Positions 1-7,320 of a stretch of 10,079 nucleotides of DNA are shown here, one piece after another. The DNA lies in assembly GCA_005885115.1 (NCBI GenBank), contig VAXX01000508.1, positions 1 through 10,079 of the forward strand. The letters run 5' to 3'. The notes beneath the pieces were generated by a model that saw nothing but the letters and a program-made list of their open reading frames with translations, had not been told where the DNA came from and made no database searches. The DNA comes from Actinomycetota bacterium (GTDB lineage Bacteria; Actinomycetota; Actinomycetes; Mycobacteriales; Micromonosporaceae). Position numbers and translations under genes: made by a program. Numbering within the stretch: position 1 is the first letter of the stretch; every line of letters starts with the position of its first letter.

Positions 1-245
1 CAGCCGCCCTTGCGCACCGGCACCGACAGGTCGGTCTCCTGGGTCCGGTTCCTGATCTCGGTGAACACCGTCTCCCGCAGCCCGGCCAGCGGCGCGGTCA
101 CCTCCTCGGTGAAGGCGTTCTCCGCCTTCAGGTAGGCGATCGTGTCCGGGTCGTCCTTGGCCGCGAGCCAGGCATACTCGTCGATCACCGTGTCACCGTG
201 GAAGGTCCGCTCGGTGGGTACCCGCTTGGCGATGGGAGCAGTCAC
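1..245 (-). CDS. ptrB: S9 family oligopeptidase B-like peptidase, N-terminal part (cut by window edge)
   Basis: Reading the complement from a GTG at 245..243 gives 81 codons that stay open to the window edge. The product begins VTAPIAKRVPTERTFHGD, followed by DEYAWL, DPDTIAYLKAENAFT and RTQETDLSVPVRKGG. These are the hallmarks of the N-terminus (start of the beta-propeller domain) of prolyl-oligopeptidase-family oligopeptidase B, a cytoplasmic serine protease that cleaves short peptides after basic residues. The catalytic Ser/Asp/His domain lies outside the window. The start lies 17 nt after the stop of the minus-strand SpoIIE-type gene, so the two may be co-transcribed. I see no strong Shine-Dalgarno site; AGGTAG about 8 nt upstream is the best candidate. 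Family membership is confident. The B subtype and the symbol are recognised from the N-terminal motif only. Confidence 0.8.
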   Translation of the reverse strand, partial: MTAPIAKRVPTERTFHGDTVIDEYAWLAAKDDPDTIAYLKAENAFTEEVTAPLAGLRETVFTEIRNRTQETDLSVPVRKGG

Positions 246-262
246 GCCCGCCAAACTACCTG

Positions 263-2233
263 TTACGAGTCGTTGCGCAGCGCGAGGATCGCGATGTCAT
301 CCCGCGGCGGCTCGGGGGAGAAGGCGATCGCCGTCGCGCGCAGCCGGGTGGCGACCGCGGCCGCGTCAAATCCGGCGAGGGTACCCGCGGCGGTGCGCAA
401 CCGCTCGATGCCGAAGAGTTCGGCACCGCGCCGCCGTTCGGTGATCCCGTCGGTGTAGAAGATCATCGTGTCACCGGGGGCCAGGCTCACCGTGTGGCCC
501 GGAGACTTGATCTTCGGAAGCAGCCCGAGCGCCGTGCCCGGCGTACCCACGAACGACGCCTTCCCGTCCGCCCCGACCAGTACCGGACGGTCGTGCCCGG
601 CCAGGTACAGCGTCACCTCCAGCGGCCCGGGCGCGCGCCGGTTGACCGCGGCCATCGCCAGCGTGCAGTACCGGCCGGCGCCCCGCTCGACGAGCGTCTC
701 GTTGATCCGGGCCAGGATGTCGGGGATCGGCCGGCCGTCCCGGACCAGCACCCGGACCACGTCGCGGACCAGTCCGGTGACCGTGGCGGCCTGTACCCCC
801 TTGCCGGAGACGTCGCCGATGACCACCAGCCACCGCCCGTCCGGCATCTGTACCAGGTCGTAGAAGTCGCCGCCGACCTCGGCGTCACCGGCCGTGGGTA
901 CGTACTCCGCGCCGAACCCGACGCCCTCCACGTCGGGCAGGGCCGGGGGGAGCAGGGACCGCTGGAGGGTCTGCGCGACCCGGTGCCGGTCGGCGTGGAT
1001 CCGCGCGTTGTCGATGGCCAGGGCGAAGCGCCGGGCGAGGTCGTCGACGATCGCCAACTCCTCGGGGTCCTGCTGTCGGTCCGGGTACCGGCCGACCAGC
1101 AGCAGGCCGAGCTGCTGACCCCGGGCGACCAGCGGCAGCGCGAACCCGTCGCCGGGCGCGGGCAGGGCGACCTGGGCACCGGTACGGACAGCTTCGCGCA
1201 GGGCGTCGGTCGCGGTCTCGGTGTCGAGCTGGTCGAGCAGCTCGGGCAGGACCGTCTCGTCCAGGTGCGCGGCGGCGGCGTACCGCGGCTCGCTCCACTC
1301 GTCCAGCCCGTACACCGCGCACCAGCGGCCGAGCCGGGGTACCACGACCCGCGGGATCAGCGCCATGGTCAGCTCGATGTCCAGGGACTGCGCGAGCAAC
1401 TCGCTGACCTCGGCGAGGTACGTCAGCCAGGCCTGCCGGCGCAGGTCGGTCCGGCGCAGCCGCTCGTTCTCCAGGGCCAGTCCGAGCCGGTCGGCGACCA
1501 GCTCGGCCAGCGGCGCGGCGTACGGGCTGGGCGCCGGTGAGGTGGTCAGCAGCAGCTCGCCGCGCCAGGGCCAGGACACCGGCAGCGGTATGCGGATCAG
1601 CCGTTCCGGGTCGGCCACCTGGTCCCCGTACCCGGCGATGGGTCGAAGGCCCGCCCCGTCGGCCCGGTCCAGGCGGACCAGGCCGCCCACCCCGCCGGCC
1701 GCCCCGCACAGGCAGCTCAGCAGTTGCTCGATGGACGCCTCCAGGCCCGCCGGCTCGCCGCCCAGCTCGCAGTGCGCGAGCGCGGCGAGCGCCGCGGAGC
1801 TGGGCGCGCCGATCGCCGGTACCCGCCGGGTCTGCTCGGCCCCGCCCCGGTCCCGGGCGAGCCGGAACCACACGCCCTTGCCGGTCGGGTGGTGGCTGGT
1901 GCCCCAACTGGTCGCGAAGTGGTCGACCAGGAGCATGCCCCGCCCACCCTCGGTCAGGTCCACCCCGTTCGGGGTCGTCCGGGTGGGCGCACCTCCGGCG
2001 AAGTCGGTCACGGTCACCGTGACCTCGTCCCGGCCGGCGACCACTTCGAGATCAATGTCGGTACGTGCGTGCACCACGCCGTTCGTAGTGATCTCGGTGG
2101 TGAGCAGCAGCGCCTCGTCCAGCAGGTCGGTCAGCCGCGCCTCGGTCAGCGCCTCGCGGACGATTTCCCGAGCCGCGCCGGGAGTACGCCGGTCGGCCGG
2201 GAGGCGGGTCCGGCGTACCACGGTGGCTGACAC
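263..2233 (-). CDS. osaC: OsaC-like multidomain regulator: RsbW-type ATPase, GAF, SpoIIE/PP2C phosphatase
   Basis: 656 aa, GTG start at 2233. Residues about 15-125 form an RsbW-like HATPase (anti-sigma-factor kinase fold): N-box TTEITTNGVVHA at 45-56, DFAGG at 77-81, GGRGMLLVDHFATSWG at 96-111, GKGVWFRL at 118-125. Residues about 145-260 are a degenerate GAF-like segment and about 265-412 a clearer GAF domain. Residues 418-652 are a SpoIIE/PP2C phosphatase with VGGDFYDL (453-460), GDVSGKGV (473-480), YTDGITE (593-599) and RDDIAIL (644-650), so the metal-binding aspartates D456, D474, D595 and D646 look intact. No membrane segment or signal peptide is seen, so it is probably cytosolic. In partner switching such a protein would phosphorylate or dephosphorylate STAS antagonists and bind sigma factors. 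Architecture and position, divergent from a poly-HAMP hybrid kinase, match Streptomyces OsaC, a modulator of sigma-B after osmotic stress. The orthology is inferred. Confidence 0.88.
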   Translation of the reverse strand: MSATVVRRTRLPADRRTPGAAREIVREALTEARLTDLLDEALLLTTEITTNGVVHARTDIDLEVVAGRDEVTVTVTDFAGGAPTRTTPNGVDLTEGGRGMLLVDHFATSWGTSHHPTGKGVWFRLARDRGGAEQTRRVPAIGAPSSAALAALAHCELGGEPAGLEASIEQLLSCLCGAAGGVGGLVRLDRADGAGLRPIAGYGDQVADPERLIRIPLPVSWPWRGELLLTTSPAPSPYAAPLAELVADRLGLALENERLRRTDLRRQAWLTYLAEVSELLAQSLDIELTMALIPRVVVPRLGRWCAVYGLDEWSEPRYAAAAHLDETVLPELLDQLDTETATDALREAVRTGAQVALPAPGDGFALPLVARGQQLGLLLVGRYPDRQQDPEELAIVDDLARRFALAIDNARIHADRHRVAQTLQRSLLPPALPDVEGVGFGAEYVPTAGDAEVGGDFYDLVQMPDGRWLVVIGDVSGKGVQAATVTGLVRDVVRVLVRDGRPIPDILARINETLVERGAGRYCTLAMAAVNRRAPGPLEVTLYLAGHDRPVLVGADGKASFVGTPGTALGLLPKIKSPGHTVSLAPGDTMIFYTDGITERRRGAELFGIERLRTAAGTLAGFDAAAVATRLRATAIAFSPEPPRDDIAILALRNDS

Positions 2234-2390
2234 GCTATGCAGTGTCCACCGAAGGGCCCGTGGAAGCCAACCGCCTGGCGACCGATGGCTGGTCGTGGCT
2301 CCGACAGGCTACCCCGGTAGGTCGCGCCGTACCGGCCGAAGGGGTGATGATGGACGTCACGCCTCGCCCCCCACGACCGATAGGAGTGAC
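2234..2390. promoter_or_regulatory. Divergent intergenic region between osaC-like and osaA-like genes
   Basis: 157 bp separate two divergent starts, so both promoters should lie here. I cannot place either with confidence. A small inverted repeat CTACC-CC-GGTAG occupies 2309..2320. Its complement contains GGGTAG, reminiscent of the -10 of stress (sigma-B type) promoters, but I find no matching -35 at the expected distance. A ribosome binding site AGGAG at 2382..2386 serves the kinase ATG at 2391. No small ORF or RNA gene is evident. Confidence 0.4.
2382..2386 (+). promoter_or_regulatory. Ribosome binding site of the hybrid kinase gene
   Basis: AGGAG lies 4 nt before the ATG at 2391. It supports 2391 as the original start of the kinase, in the reading frame that is later lost. 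Confidence 0.65.
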
Positions 2391-2873
2391 ATGACTACGG
2401 TCGAGCGCCCCATGACGGATACCGACACCGCCCTCCTCAGCGAGCTGGCGGAGGCGTTGCGCCGGGTGCGGCGCGGCGACTTCAAGGCCCGATTGCCCCG
2501 CGGTACGGGGCTGGCCGGCGAGGTGGCGGACGGCTTCAACGAGGTCGCCGACCTGCTGGAGCGGCGCAACCGGGAGCTGCTGCGGATCAGTCGGGTGGTC
2601 GGCCGGGAAGGCCGGATGACCGAGCGGGTCGACGAGGAGCACTTCGAGGGCGCCTGGGCGGACGGGATCCGCGCGGTCAACAACCTGATCGACGACCTGG
2701 GGCGGCCGACCACCGAGATCGCCCGGGTGATCGTGGCGGTGGCCGAGGGCGACCTGTCGCAGAAGATGGCCAAGCCGCGGAGGTCACCCGGGTGGCCCGC
2801 GAGGTGGGTACCGAGGGCAAGCTGGGCGGGCAGGCCGATGTGCGCGGCGTGTCCGGCACCTGGCGCGACCTGA
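2391..2873 (+). pseudogene. osaA: 5' fragment of poly-HAMP hybrid histidine kinase (frame broken near 2771)
   Basis: ATG start with AGGAG upstream. The first 127 codons (2391..2771) are authentic poly-HAMP kinase N-terminus: a first HAMP-like unit around residues 15-55 ([25 protein letters not shown]), a linker, then a second HAMP beginning [23 protein letters not shown]. After that the frame turns into unrelated Arg/Pro/Trp-rich sequence (33 residues) and stops at TGA 2871-2873. From 2774 the adjacent frame reads [12 protein letters not shown], the expected continuation. From GDLSQK to the next EVTRV is 29 nt here but 99 nt in each downstream repeat. So 70 nt are missing relative to a standard unit, which is not a multiple of three. 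This may be a real deletion or an assembly error in a repetitive gene. Without it, one gene would span 2391..6403. Confidence 0.75.
2779..2784 (+). promoter_or_regulatory. Internal Shine-Dalgarno-like site for restart after the frame break
   Basis: GGAGGT lies 7 nt before a GTG at 2792 that is in frame with the rest of the kinase. It overlaps the codons for AEV at the junction and sits inside the 5' fragment. Ribosomes translating or terminating on that fragment (stop at 2873) could therefore initiate here. The other repeats carry only CGAGGTG at this place, so the strong site depends on the junction sequence. Use in vivo is unproven. Confidence 0.4.
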
Positions 2874-4435
2874 CCGACAACGTGAACCTGATGGCCGCCA
2901 ACCTGACCAACCAGGTGCGTTCGATCGCCGAGGTGTCCACCGCCGTGGCGCACGGCGACCTATCCCGGAAGATCACGGTGTCGGCGAAGGGCGAGGTCGC
3001 CGAGCTGGCGGATACGATCAACTCACTGACCGACACCCTGCGGCTGTTCGCCGAGGAGGTCACCCGGGTCGCCCGCGAGGTGGGCACCGAGGGCAAGCTC
3101 GGCGGCCAGGCCGAGGTACCGGGGGTGGCGGGCACCTGGAAGGACCTGACCGACAACGTCAACCTGATGGCCGCCAACCTGACCTCGCAGGTACGCAACA
3201 TCGCCCAGGTGGCGACCGCGGTGGCCAACGGTGACCTGTCGCAGAAGATCACGGTCGCCGCGCTCGGCGAGATCCTGGAGCTCAAGGACACCGTCAACAC
3301 GATGGTGGACCAGCTCTCCTCGTTCGCCGACGAGGTGACCCGGGTGGCCCGCGAGGTGGGTACCGAAGGCAAGCTCGGCGGTCAGGCGCAGGTGCCCGGG
3401 GTCGCCGGTACCTGGCGGGACCTGACCGACAACGTGAACTTCATGGCCTCCAACCTGACCTCGCAGGTGCGCAACATCGCCCAGGTGGCCACCGCCGTGG
3501 CCCGGGGCGACCTGTCGCAGAAGATCACGGTCGACGCCCGGGGCGAGATCCTGGAGCTCAAGTCCACCGTCAACATCATGGTCGACCAGCTCTCCAGCTT
3601 CGCCGACGAGGTGACCCGGGTGGCCCGCGAGGTGGGTACCGAAGGCAAGCTCGGCGGTCAGGCGCAGGTACGCGGCGTCGCCGGTACCTGGCGGGACCTG
3701 ACCGACAACGTCAACTCGATGGCCTCCAACCTGACCTCCCAGGTGCGCAACATCGCCCAGGTGGCCACCGCCGTGGCGCGGGGCGACCTGAGCCAGAAGA
3801 TCACGGTCGACGCGCTCGGCGAGATCCTGGAGTTGAAGAACACCGTCAACACCATGGTCGACCAGCTGTCGAGCTTCGCCGACGAGGTGACCCGGGTGGC
3901 CCGCGAGGTGGGCACCGAGGGCAAGCTCGGCGGTCAGGCACAGGTCAAGGGCGTTTCGGGTACCTGGCGGGACCTCACCGACAACGTCAACTCGATGGCC
4001 TCCAACCTGACCTCCCAGGTGCGCAACATCGCCCAGGTGACCACGGCCGTGGCCCGGGGCGACCTGAGCCAGAAGATCACCGTCGACGCCCAGGGCGAGA
4101 TCCTGGAGTTGAAGAACACCGTCAACACGATGGTGGACCAGCTCTCGTCGTTCGCCGACGAGCTGACCCGGGTCGGCCGGGAGGTCGGCATCGAGGGCAA
4201 GCTCGGCGGTCAGGCCCAGGTCAAGGGCGTCGCCGGTACCTGGCGCGACCTGACCGACAACGTGAACCAGCTCGCCGGCACCCTGACCACCCAGTTGCGT
4301 GCGATCGCGCAGGTGTCCACCGCCGTGACCAGGGGCGACCTGACCCAGCGCATCGCGGTCGAGGCCCAGGGTGAGGTGGCCGAGCTCAAGGACAACATCA
4401 ACCAGATGATCGTCACGCTGCGCGAGACGACCAAG
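2780..4435 (+). repeat. Six tandem 276-bp repeats encoding 92-residue HAMP units
   Basis: Repeat units begin at 2780, 3056, 3332, 3608, 3884 and 4160, exactly 276 bp apart. Each reads E(V/L)TRV(A/G)REVG(T/I)EGKLGGQ, then a V-(A/S)-GTW-(R/K)-DLTDNVN block, an LT-x-Q-(V/L)-R-x-IA block, GDL(S/T)(Q/R)(K/R)I and a closing helix such as [13 protein letters not shown]. Units 3, 4 and 5 are nearly identical in protein and very close in DNA. Units 1 and 6 are more diverged, as expected at the ends of an array. Such an array invites unequal recombination and assembly collapse. Confidence 0.95.
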
Positions 4436-6403
4436 AAGAACGCCGAGCAGGGCTGGCTGGACTCCAACCTGGCCCGGATCGGCGGTCTGCTCCAGGGCCA
4501 GCGGGACCTCGGCGAGGTCTGCCGCATGATCATGAACGAGGTCACCCCGCTGGTCGAGGCTCAGCTCGGCGCGTTCTTCCTGGCCGGTATCCACGACGAG
4601 GCGACCCGGCTGTGGCTGACCGCCTCGTACGGGTACGTGGCGCCCGACCACGAGGTCGTGTTCGCACCCGGCGAGGGTCTGGTCGGACAGGCGGCGGTGT
4701 CCCGCCGGGTGATCCGGGTCAGCGCGGCACCCGACCACCGGATCACCATCCGGTCGGGTCTGGCCGAGACCGCCCCCGGTGACCTGGTCGTCCTGCCGAT
4801 CCTGTTCGAGGGCGAGGTCCTCGGCGTGATCGAGTTCGCCTCGGTCAGCTCGTTCTCCGACCTGCACCTGGGCTTCCTGGAGCGGCTGGTCGCGACGATC
4901 GGTATCGCGCTGAACACGATCCAGGCCAACCGCCGTACCGAGGAGCTGCTGGCCCAGTCCCAGCGGCTGGCCCTGGAGCTGCAGGAACAGTCGGCCGAAC
5001 TCCAGCGCACCAACGCCGAGCTGGAGGAGAAGGCGACCCTGCTGTCGGAGCAGAACGCCAACATCGAGACCAAGAACCGCGAGATCGAAATGGCCCGGCT
5101 GGGCCTGGAGGAGAAGGCGCTGGAGCTGACCCAGGCCTCCCAGTACAAGTCCGAGTTCCTGGCCAACATGAGCCACGAGCTGCGTACCCCGCTGAACTCG
5201 CTGCTGCTGCTGGCCCGGCTGCTCGCCGAGAACTCCGAGCAGAACCTCAGCGCCAAGCAGATCGAGTTCGCCCGGACCATCCACTCCGCCGGTTCGGACC
5301 TGCTCGCGCTGATCGACGACATCCTCGACCTGTCCAAGATCGAGGCGGGCCGGATGGACGTGGAAACGTCCGAGGTGCAGATCGGCGACGTCCGCGCGTA
5401 CGTGGAGCAGGCGTTCGCCCCGCAGGCCGAGGAGAAGGGGCTGCGGTTCGGGGTCGAGGTCGCGGCCGGCGTACCCGAGGCGATCGTCACCGACGCGCAG
5501 AAGCTCCAGCAGGTACTGCGCAACCTGCTCTCCAACGCCGTCAAGTTCACCGACACCGGGTCGGTCACCCTGCGGATCGCGCCGGCCCCGGCCGACCTGG
5601 AGTTCGACCTGCCGGGGCTGGCCGGGAGCCGGCAGGTGATCGGGTTCACCGTCGCGGATACCGGGATCGGGATCTCCGACGACAAGCTCACCCTCATCTT
5701 CGAGGCGTTCCAGCAGGCCGACGGTACGACCAGCCGCAAGTACGGCGGCACCGGACTGGGCCTGTCGATCAGCCGGTCGCTGGCCCGACTGATCGGCGGC
5801 TGGATCACGGTGTCCTCCGAGCCGGGTGCCGGATCCAGCTTCACCCTGTACCTGCCCGAGGCCCTGCTGGTCGACACGTTCGCCGCCTCGGCGGGCCTGC
5901 CGCTGGGGCTGTCCATACCGATGTCCATCGCGATCCCGTCGGTCAGGCGTACGACGCCGGCGATCCTGCGGCCCTCGGCGGTACCGGACCGGCCGGCGAG
6001 TGCCGCGGCACGCCGGCTCGACGGGTCGACCGTACTGATCATCGACGACGACGTACGCAACGTCTTCGCCCTGACCAGCGCCCTGGAGCTGCACGGGATG
6101 ACCGTGCTGTACGCCGACAACGGGGCGTCCGGCATCCGGATGCTCGCCGAGCACCCGGACGTGGACGTCGTGCTGATGGACGCGATGATGCCCGACCAGG
6201 ACGGGTACGAGACGACCCGGGCGATCCGCCGCAACCGGCGCTTCGCCGACCTGGCGGTCATCTTCCTCACCGCCAAGGCGATGCCGGGGGACCGGGAGTC
6301 GGCGATCGCGGCCGGTGCCAGTGACTACATCACCAAGCCGGTGGACCTGGACGAGCTGCTTGAACTGATGGCCGCCTGGGTATCCAGGGCAACACATGAA
6401 TGA
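2792..6403 (+). CDS. osaA: Poly-HAMP hybrid histidine kinase (OsaA / Nik1-like), main part after the frame break
   Basis: 1203 aa from GTG 2792; the gene originally began at ATG 2391 in another frame. Order: six 92-aa HAMP units (to about residue 548), GAF (about 560-710, LARIGG to NTIQANRR), coiled coil (about 717-787, Glu/Gln/Leu-rich), HisKA with SHELRTPLN and phospho-acceptor His795, HATPase with N-box LLSNAVKF (N915), DTGIGI (D956) and GGTGLGLSI (985-993), a Pro/Ala/Ser-rich linker, then a receiver with IIDDD (1083-1087), phospho-acceptor Asp1130 in [16 protein letters not shown] and Lys1182. All catalytic residues are present. There is no transmembrane segment, so sensing is presumably cytosolic through the HAMP array. 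The layout is that of fungal group III osmosensing kinases and of Streptomyces OsaA. The stop overlaps the following regulator start by 8 nt, so the two are translationally coupled. In this sequence the first HAMP units are separated from the rest by a frameshift. Confidence 0.9.
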   Translation: MAREVGTEGKLGGQADVRGVSGTWRDLTDNVNLMAANLTNQVRSIAEVSTAVAHGDLSRKITVSAKGEVAELADTINSLTDTLRLFAEEVTRVAREVGTEGKLGGQAEVPGVAGTWKDLTDNVNLMAANLTSQVRNIAQVATAVANGDLSQKITVAALGEILELKDTVNTMVDQLSSFADEVTRVAREVGTEGKLGGQAQVPGVAGTWRDLTDNVNFMASNLTSQVRNIAQVATAVARGDLSQKITVDARGEILELKSTVNIMVDQLSSFADEVTRVAREVGTEGKLGGQAQVRGVAGTWRDLTDNVNSMASNLTSQVRNIAQVATAVARGDLSQKITVDALGEILELKNTVNTMVDQLSSFADEVTRVAREVGTEGKLGGQAQVKGVSGTWRDLTDNVNSMASNLTSQVRNIAQVTTAVARGDLSQKITVDAQGEILELKNTVNTMVDQLSSFADELTRVGREVGIEGKLGGQAQVKGVAGTWRDLTDNVNQLAGTLTTQLRAIAQVSTAVTRGDLTQRIAVEAQGEVAELKDNINQMIVTLRETTKKNAEQGWLDSNLARIGGLLQGQRDLGEVCRMIMNEVTPLVEAQLGAFFLAGIHDEATRLWLTASYGYVAPDHEVVFAPGEGLVGQAAVSRRVIRVSAAPDHRITIRSGLAETAPGDLVVLPILFEGEVLGVIEFASVSSFSDLHLGFLERLVATIGIALNTIQANRRTEELLAQSQRLALELQEQSAELQRTNAELEEKATLLSEQNANIETKNREIEMARLGLEEKALELTQASQYKSEFLANMSHELRTPLNSLLLLARLLAENSEQNLSAKQIEFARTIHSAGSDLLALIDDILDLSKIEAGRMDVETSEVQIGDVRAYVEQAFAPQAEEKGLRFGVEVAAGVPEAIVTDAQKLQQVLRNLLSNAVKFTDTGSVTLRIAPAPADLEFDLPGLAGSRQVIGFTVADTGIGISDDKLTLIFEAFQQADGTTSRKYGGTGLGLSISRSLARLIGGWITVSSEPGAGSSFTLYLPEALLVDTFAASAGLPLGLSIPMSIAIPSVRRTTPAILRPSAVPDRPASAAARRLDGSTVLIIDDDVRNVFALTSALELHGMTVLYADNGASGIRMLAEHPDVDVVLMDAMMPDQDGYETTRAIRRNRRFADLAVIFLTAKAMPGDRESAIAAGASDYITKPVDLDELLELMAAWVSRATHE

Positions 6404-6965
6404 CGCTCACGGAGGTGCGCGGGTGGTGGGGCTGGCCGACGGTGCCGGACAGGCGAAAGCGCTCCTGGTGGACGACCGGCGGGACAACCTGATCGCGTTG
6501 GAGGCGATCCTGCAGGGGCTGCCGGTCGAGGCGGTCGCCGTGGAGAGCGGTGCGGCGGCGCTCAAGCAACTGCTCATCGACGACTTCGCGGTGATCCTGC
6601 TCGATGCCCAGATGCCGGAGATGGACGGCTTCGAGACGGCGAGTCACATCAAGCAGCGGGAACGTACCCGGCACGTACCCATCATCTTTCTGACCGCCGC
6701 GGACCGGGACGCGCAGCTTGCCCTGCGGGGGTATGCGGCCGGCGCGGTGGACTACCTGACCAAGCCGTTCGACCCGTGGGTGTTGCGGGCGAAGGTGTCG
6801 GTGTTCGTGGAGCTGTGGACCAAGAGCCGGCAGCTTGAGGCGCACGCCGAGTCGACCCGGCAGTTGCGCGCGCTGGTGACGGCCGTCGACGAGGCGGTGG
6901 CGTTGTCGCGGGTCGGTGGCGAGCCGGCGAAGGCGCTGGAGATCCTGGAGCGGGCCCGGCCGTAG
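6396..6965 (+). CDS. osaB: Receiver-only response regulator with C-terminal helical tail (OsaB-like)
   Basis: 189 aa from ATG 6396, which overlaps the kinase stop as ATGAATGA. The receiver domain (about 20-142) has LLVDD (D26, D27), phospho-acceptor Asp70 in [13 protein letters not shown]100 in IIFLT, and Lys123 in LTKPFD. Residues 143-189 are charged and helical, possibly coiled coil, with no DNA-binding domain, so output is probably by protein contact. A hybrid kinase paired with a receiver-plus-coiled-coil protein matches Streptomyces OsaA/OsaB, needed for osmoadaptation and aerial development. Start choice is uncertain. GGAGG at 6411..6415 is well placed for GTG 6423 (7-nt gap), which would give 180 aa and no overlap, whereas ATG 6396 has only a weak site and relies on coupling. 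The receiver itself is unaffected. Confidence 0.88.
   Translation: MNDAHGGARVVGLADGAGQAKALLVDDRRDNLIALEAILQGLPVEAVAVESGAAALKQLLIDDFAVILLDAQMPEMDGFETASHIKQRERTRHVPIIFLTAADRDAQLALRGYAAGAVDYLTKPFDPWVLRAKVSVFVELWTKSRQLEAHAESTRQLRALVTAVDEAVALSRVGGEPAKALEILERARP
6411..6415 (+). promoter_or_regulatory. Shine-Dalgarno-like GGAGG suggesting an alternative osaB start at GTG 6423
   Basis: GGAGG lies 7 nt upstream of GTG 6423 and 10 nt upstream of GTG 6426, both in frame. It is a far better site than anything before ATG 6396. It also encodes Gly-Gly within the longer version, so its presence could be fortuitous. Confidence 0.45.
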
Positions 6966-6974
6966 CGGGTCGGG

Positions 6975-7298
6975 TCAGTGGATCATCAGGGCCGGGCGCA
7001 GCCCGGTGATGTCCAGCACCCGCAGCAGGAAGTCGCCGACGTTGGTGAGCACCAGGCAGCTCTGCGCGAGGCCGGCCTTGCGGGAGAGCACGACCAGCGT
7101 GCCCAGGCCCTGGGAGTCGCAGAACGTGACGCCGGACATGTCGAGCACGACCCGGGGCGGCCCGTCGGCGAGCAGGTCGGTGACCAGGCCCGACAGCCGG
7201 GGCGCGGAGGACAGGTCGATCTCGCCCGAGAGGTTCACCACCACCTCGGACGGCGAGCGCTGTACCGAGATGGACAGCTCCGGACGATCCACGGGCAC
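6975..7298 (-). CDS. STAS-domain anti-sigma-factor antagonist
   Basis: 107 aa, a single STAS domain of the SpoIIAA/RsbV/BldG type, with GTG start at 7298 (a second GTG at 7292 is possible). Visible features are LSGEIDLSSAP (23-33), VVLDMSGVTFCDSQGLGTLV (50-69) and the C-terminal NVGDFLLRVLDITGL region. Ser62 in DSQGLG aligns with the serine that RsbW/SpoIIAB-type kinases phosphorylate and PP2C phosphatases release. The second serine of the usual DSSG is Gln here. In partner switching the unphosphorylated form traps an anti-sigma factor and frees a sigma factor. It converges on osaB with a 9-nt gap and lies in the same locus as a protein having both an RsbW-like ATPase and a PP2C domain, which could be its partner (inference). 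No RsbW-only gene or sigma factor gene is in the window. Confidence 0.88.
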   Translation of the reverse strand: MPVDRPELSISVQRSPSEVVVNLSGEIDLSSAPRLSGLVTDLLADGPPRVVLDMSGVTFCDSQGLGTLVVLSRKAGLAQSCLVLTNVGDFLLRVLDITGLRPALMIH

Positions 7299-7320
7299 AG
7301 CCTATCTTGGCCTTCCCGCA

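Noticed and set aside
494..1540. Long plus-strand open frame opposite the SpoIIE-type gene
   Set aside because: It is antisense to clear PP2C and GAF motifs, rich in Arg/Gly/Val/Gln with no domain, and is an effect of high GC.
2298..2330. Sigma-B type promoter on the minus strand (GGGTAG, complement of 2309..2314) for the osaC-like gene
   Set aside because: No GTTT-like -35 sits 14-16 nt upstream, and the last base of the -10 does not match the usual C/T. Attractive by pathway but not supported.
2760..2795. Programmed ribosomal frameshift in the kinase gene
   Set aside because: There is no slippery heptamer or evident downstream stimulator, and 70 nt of repeat content are missing. Slipping alone would not restore a standard HAMP unit; a deletion explains it better.
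2780..4435. Tandem repeats as a CRISPR array or mobile-element remnant
   Set aside because: Units are 276 bp, contiguous and protein-coding as HAMP domains, with no short repeats separated by unique spacers.
3023..6397. A long open frame on the minus strand opposite the hybrid kinase, with repeated Gly/His/Val/Asp/Leu-rich segments
   Set aside because: It mirrors the kinase repeats and codon bias; GC-rich codons leave few antisense stops. It has no recognisable domain, and the plus strand is unambiguously coding.
6966..6974. Bidirectional terminator between osaB and the STAS gene
   Set aside because: Only 9 nt are available, and no inverted repeat spans the two stops.
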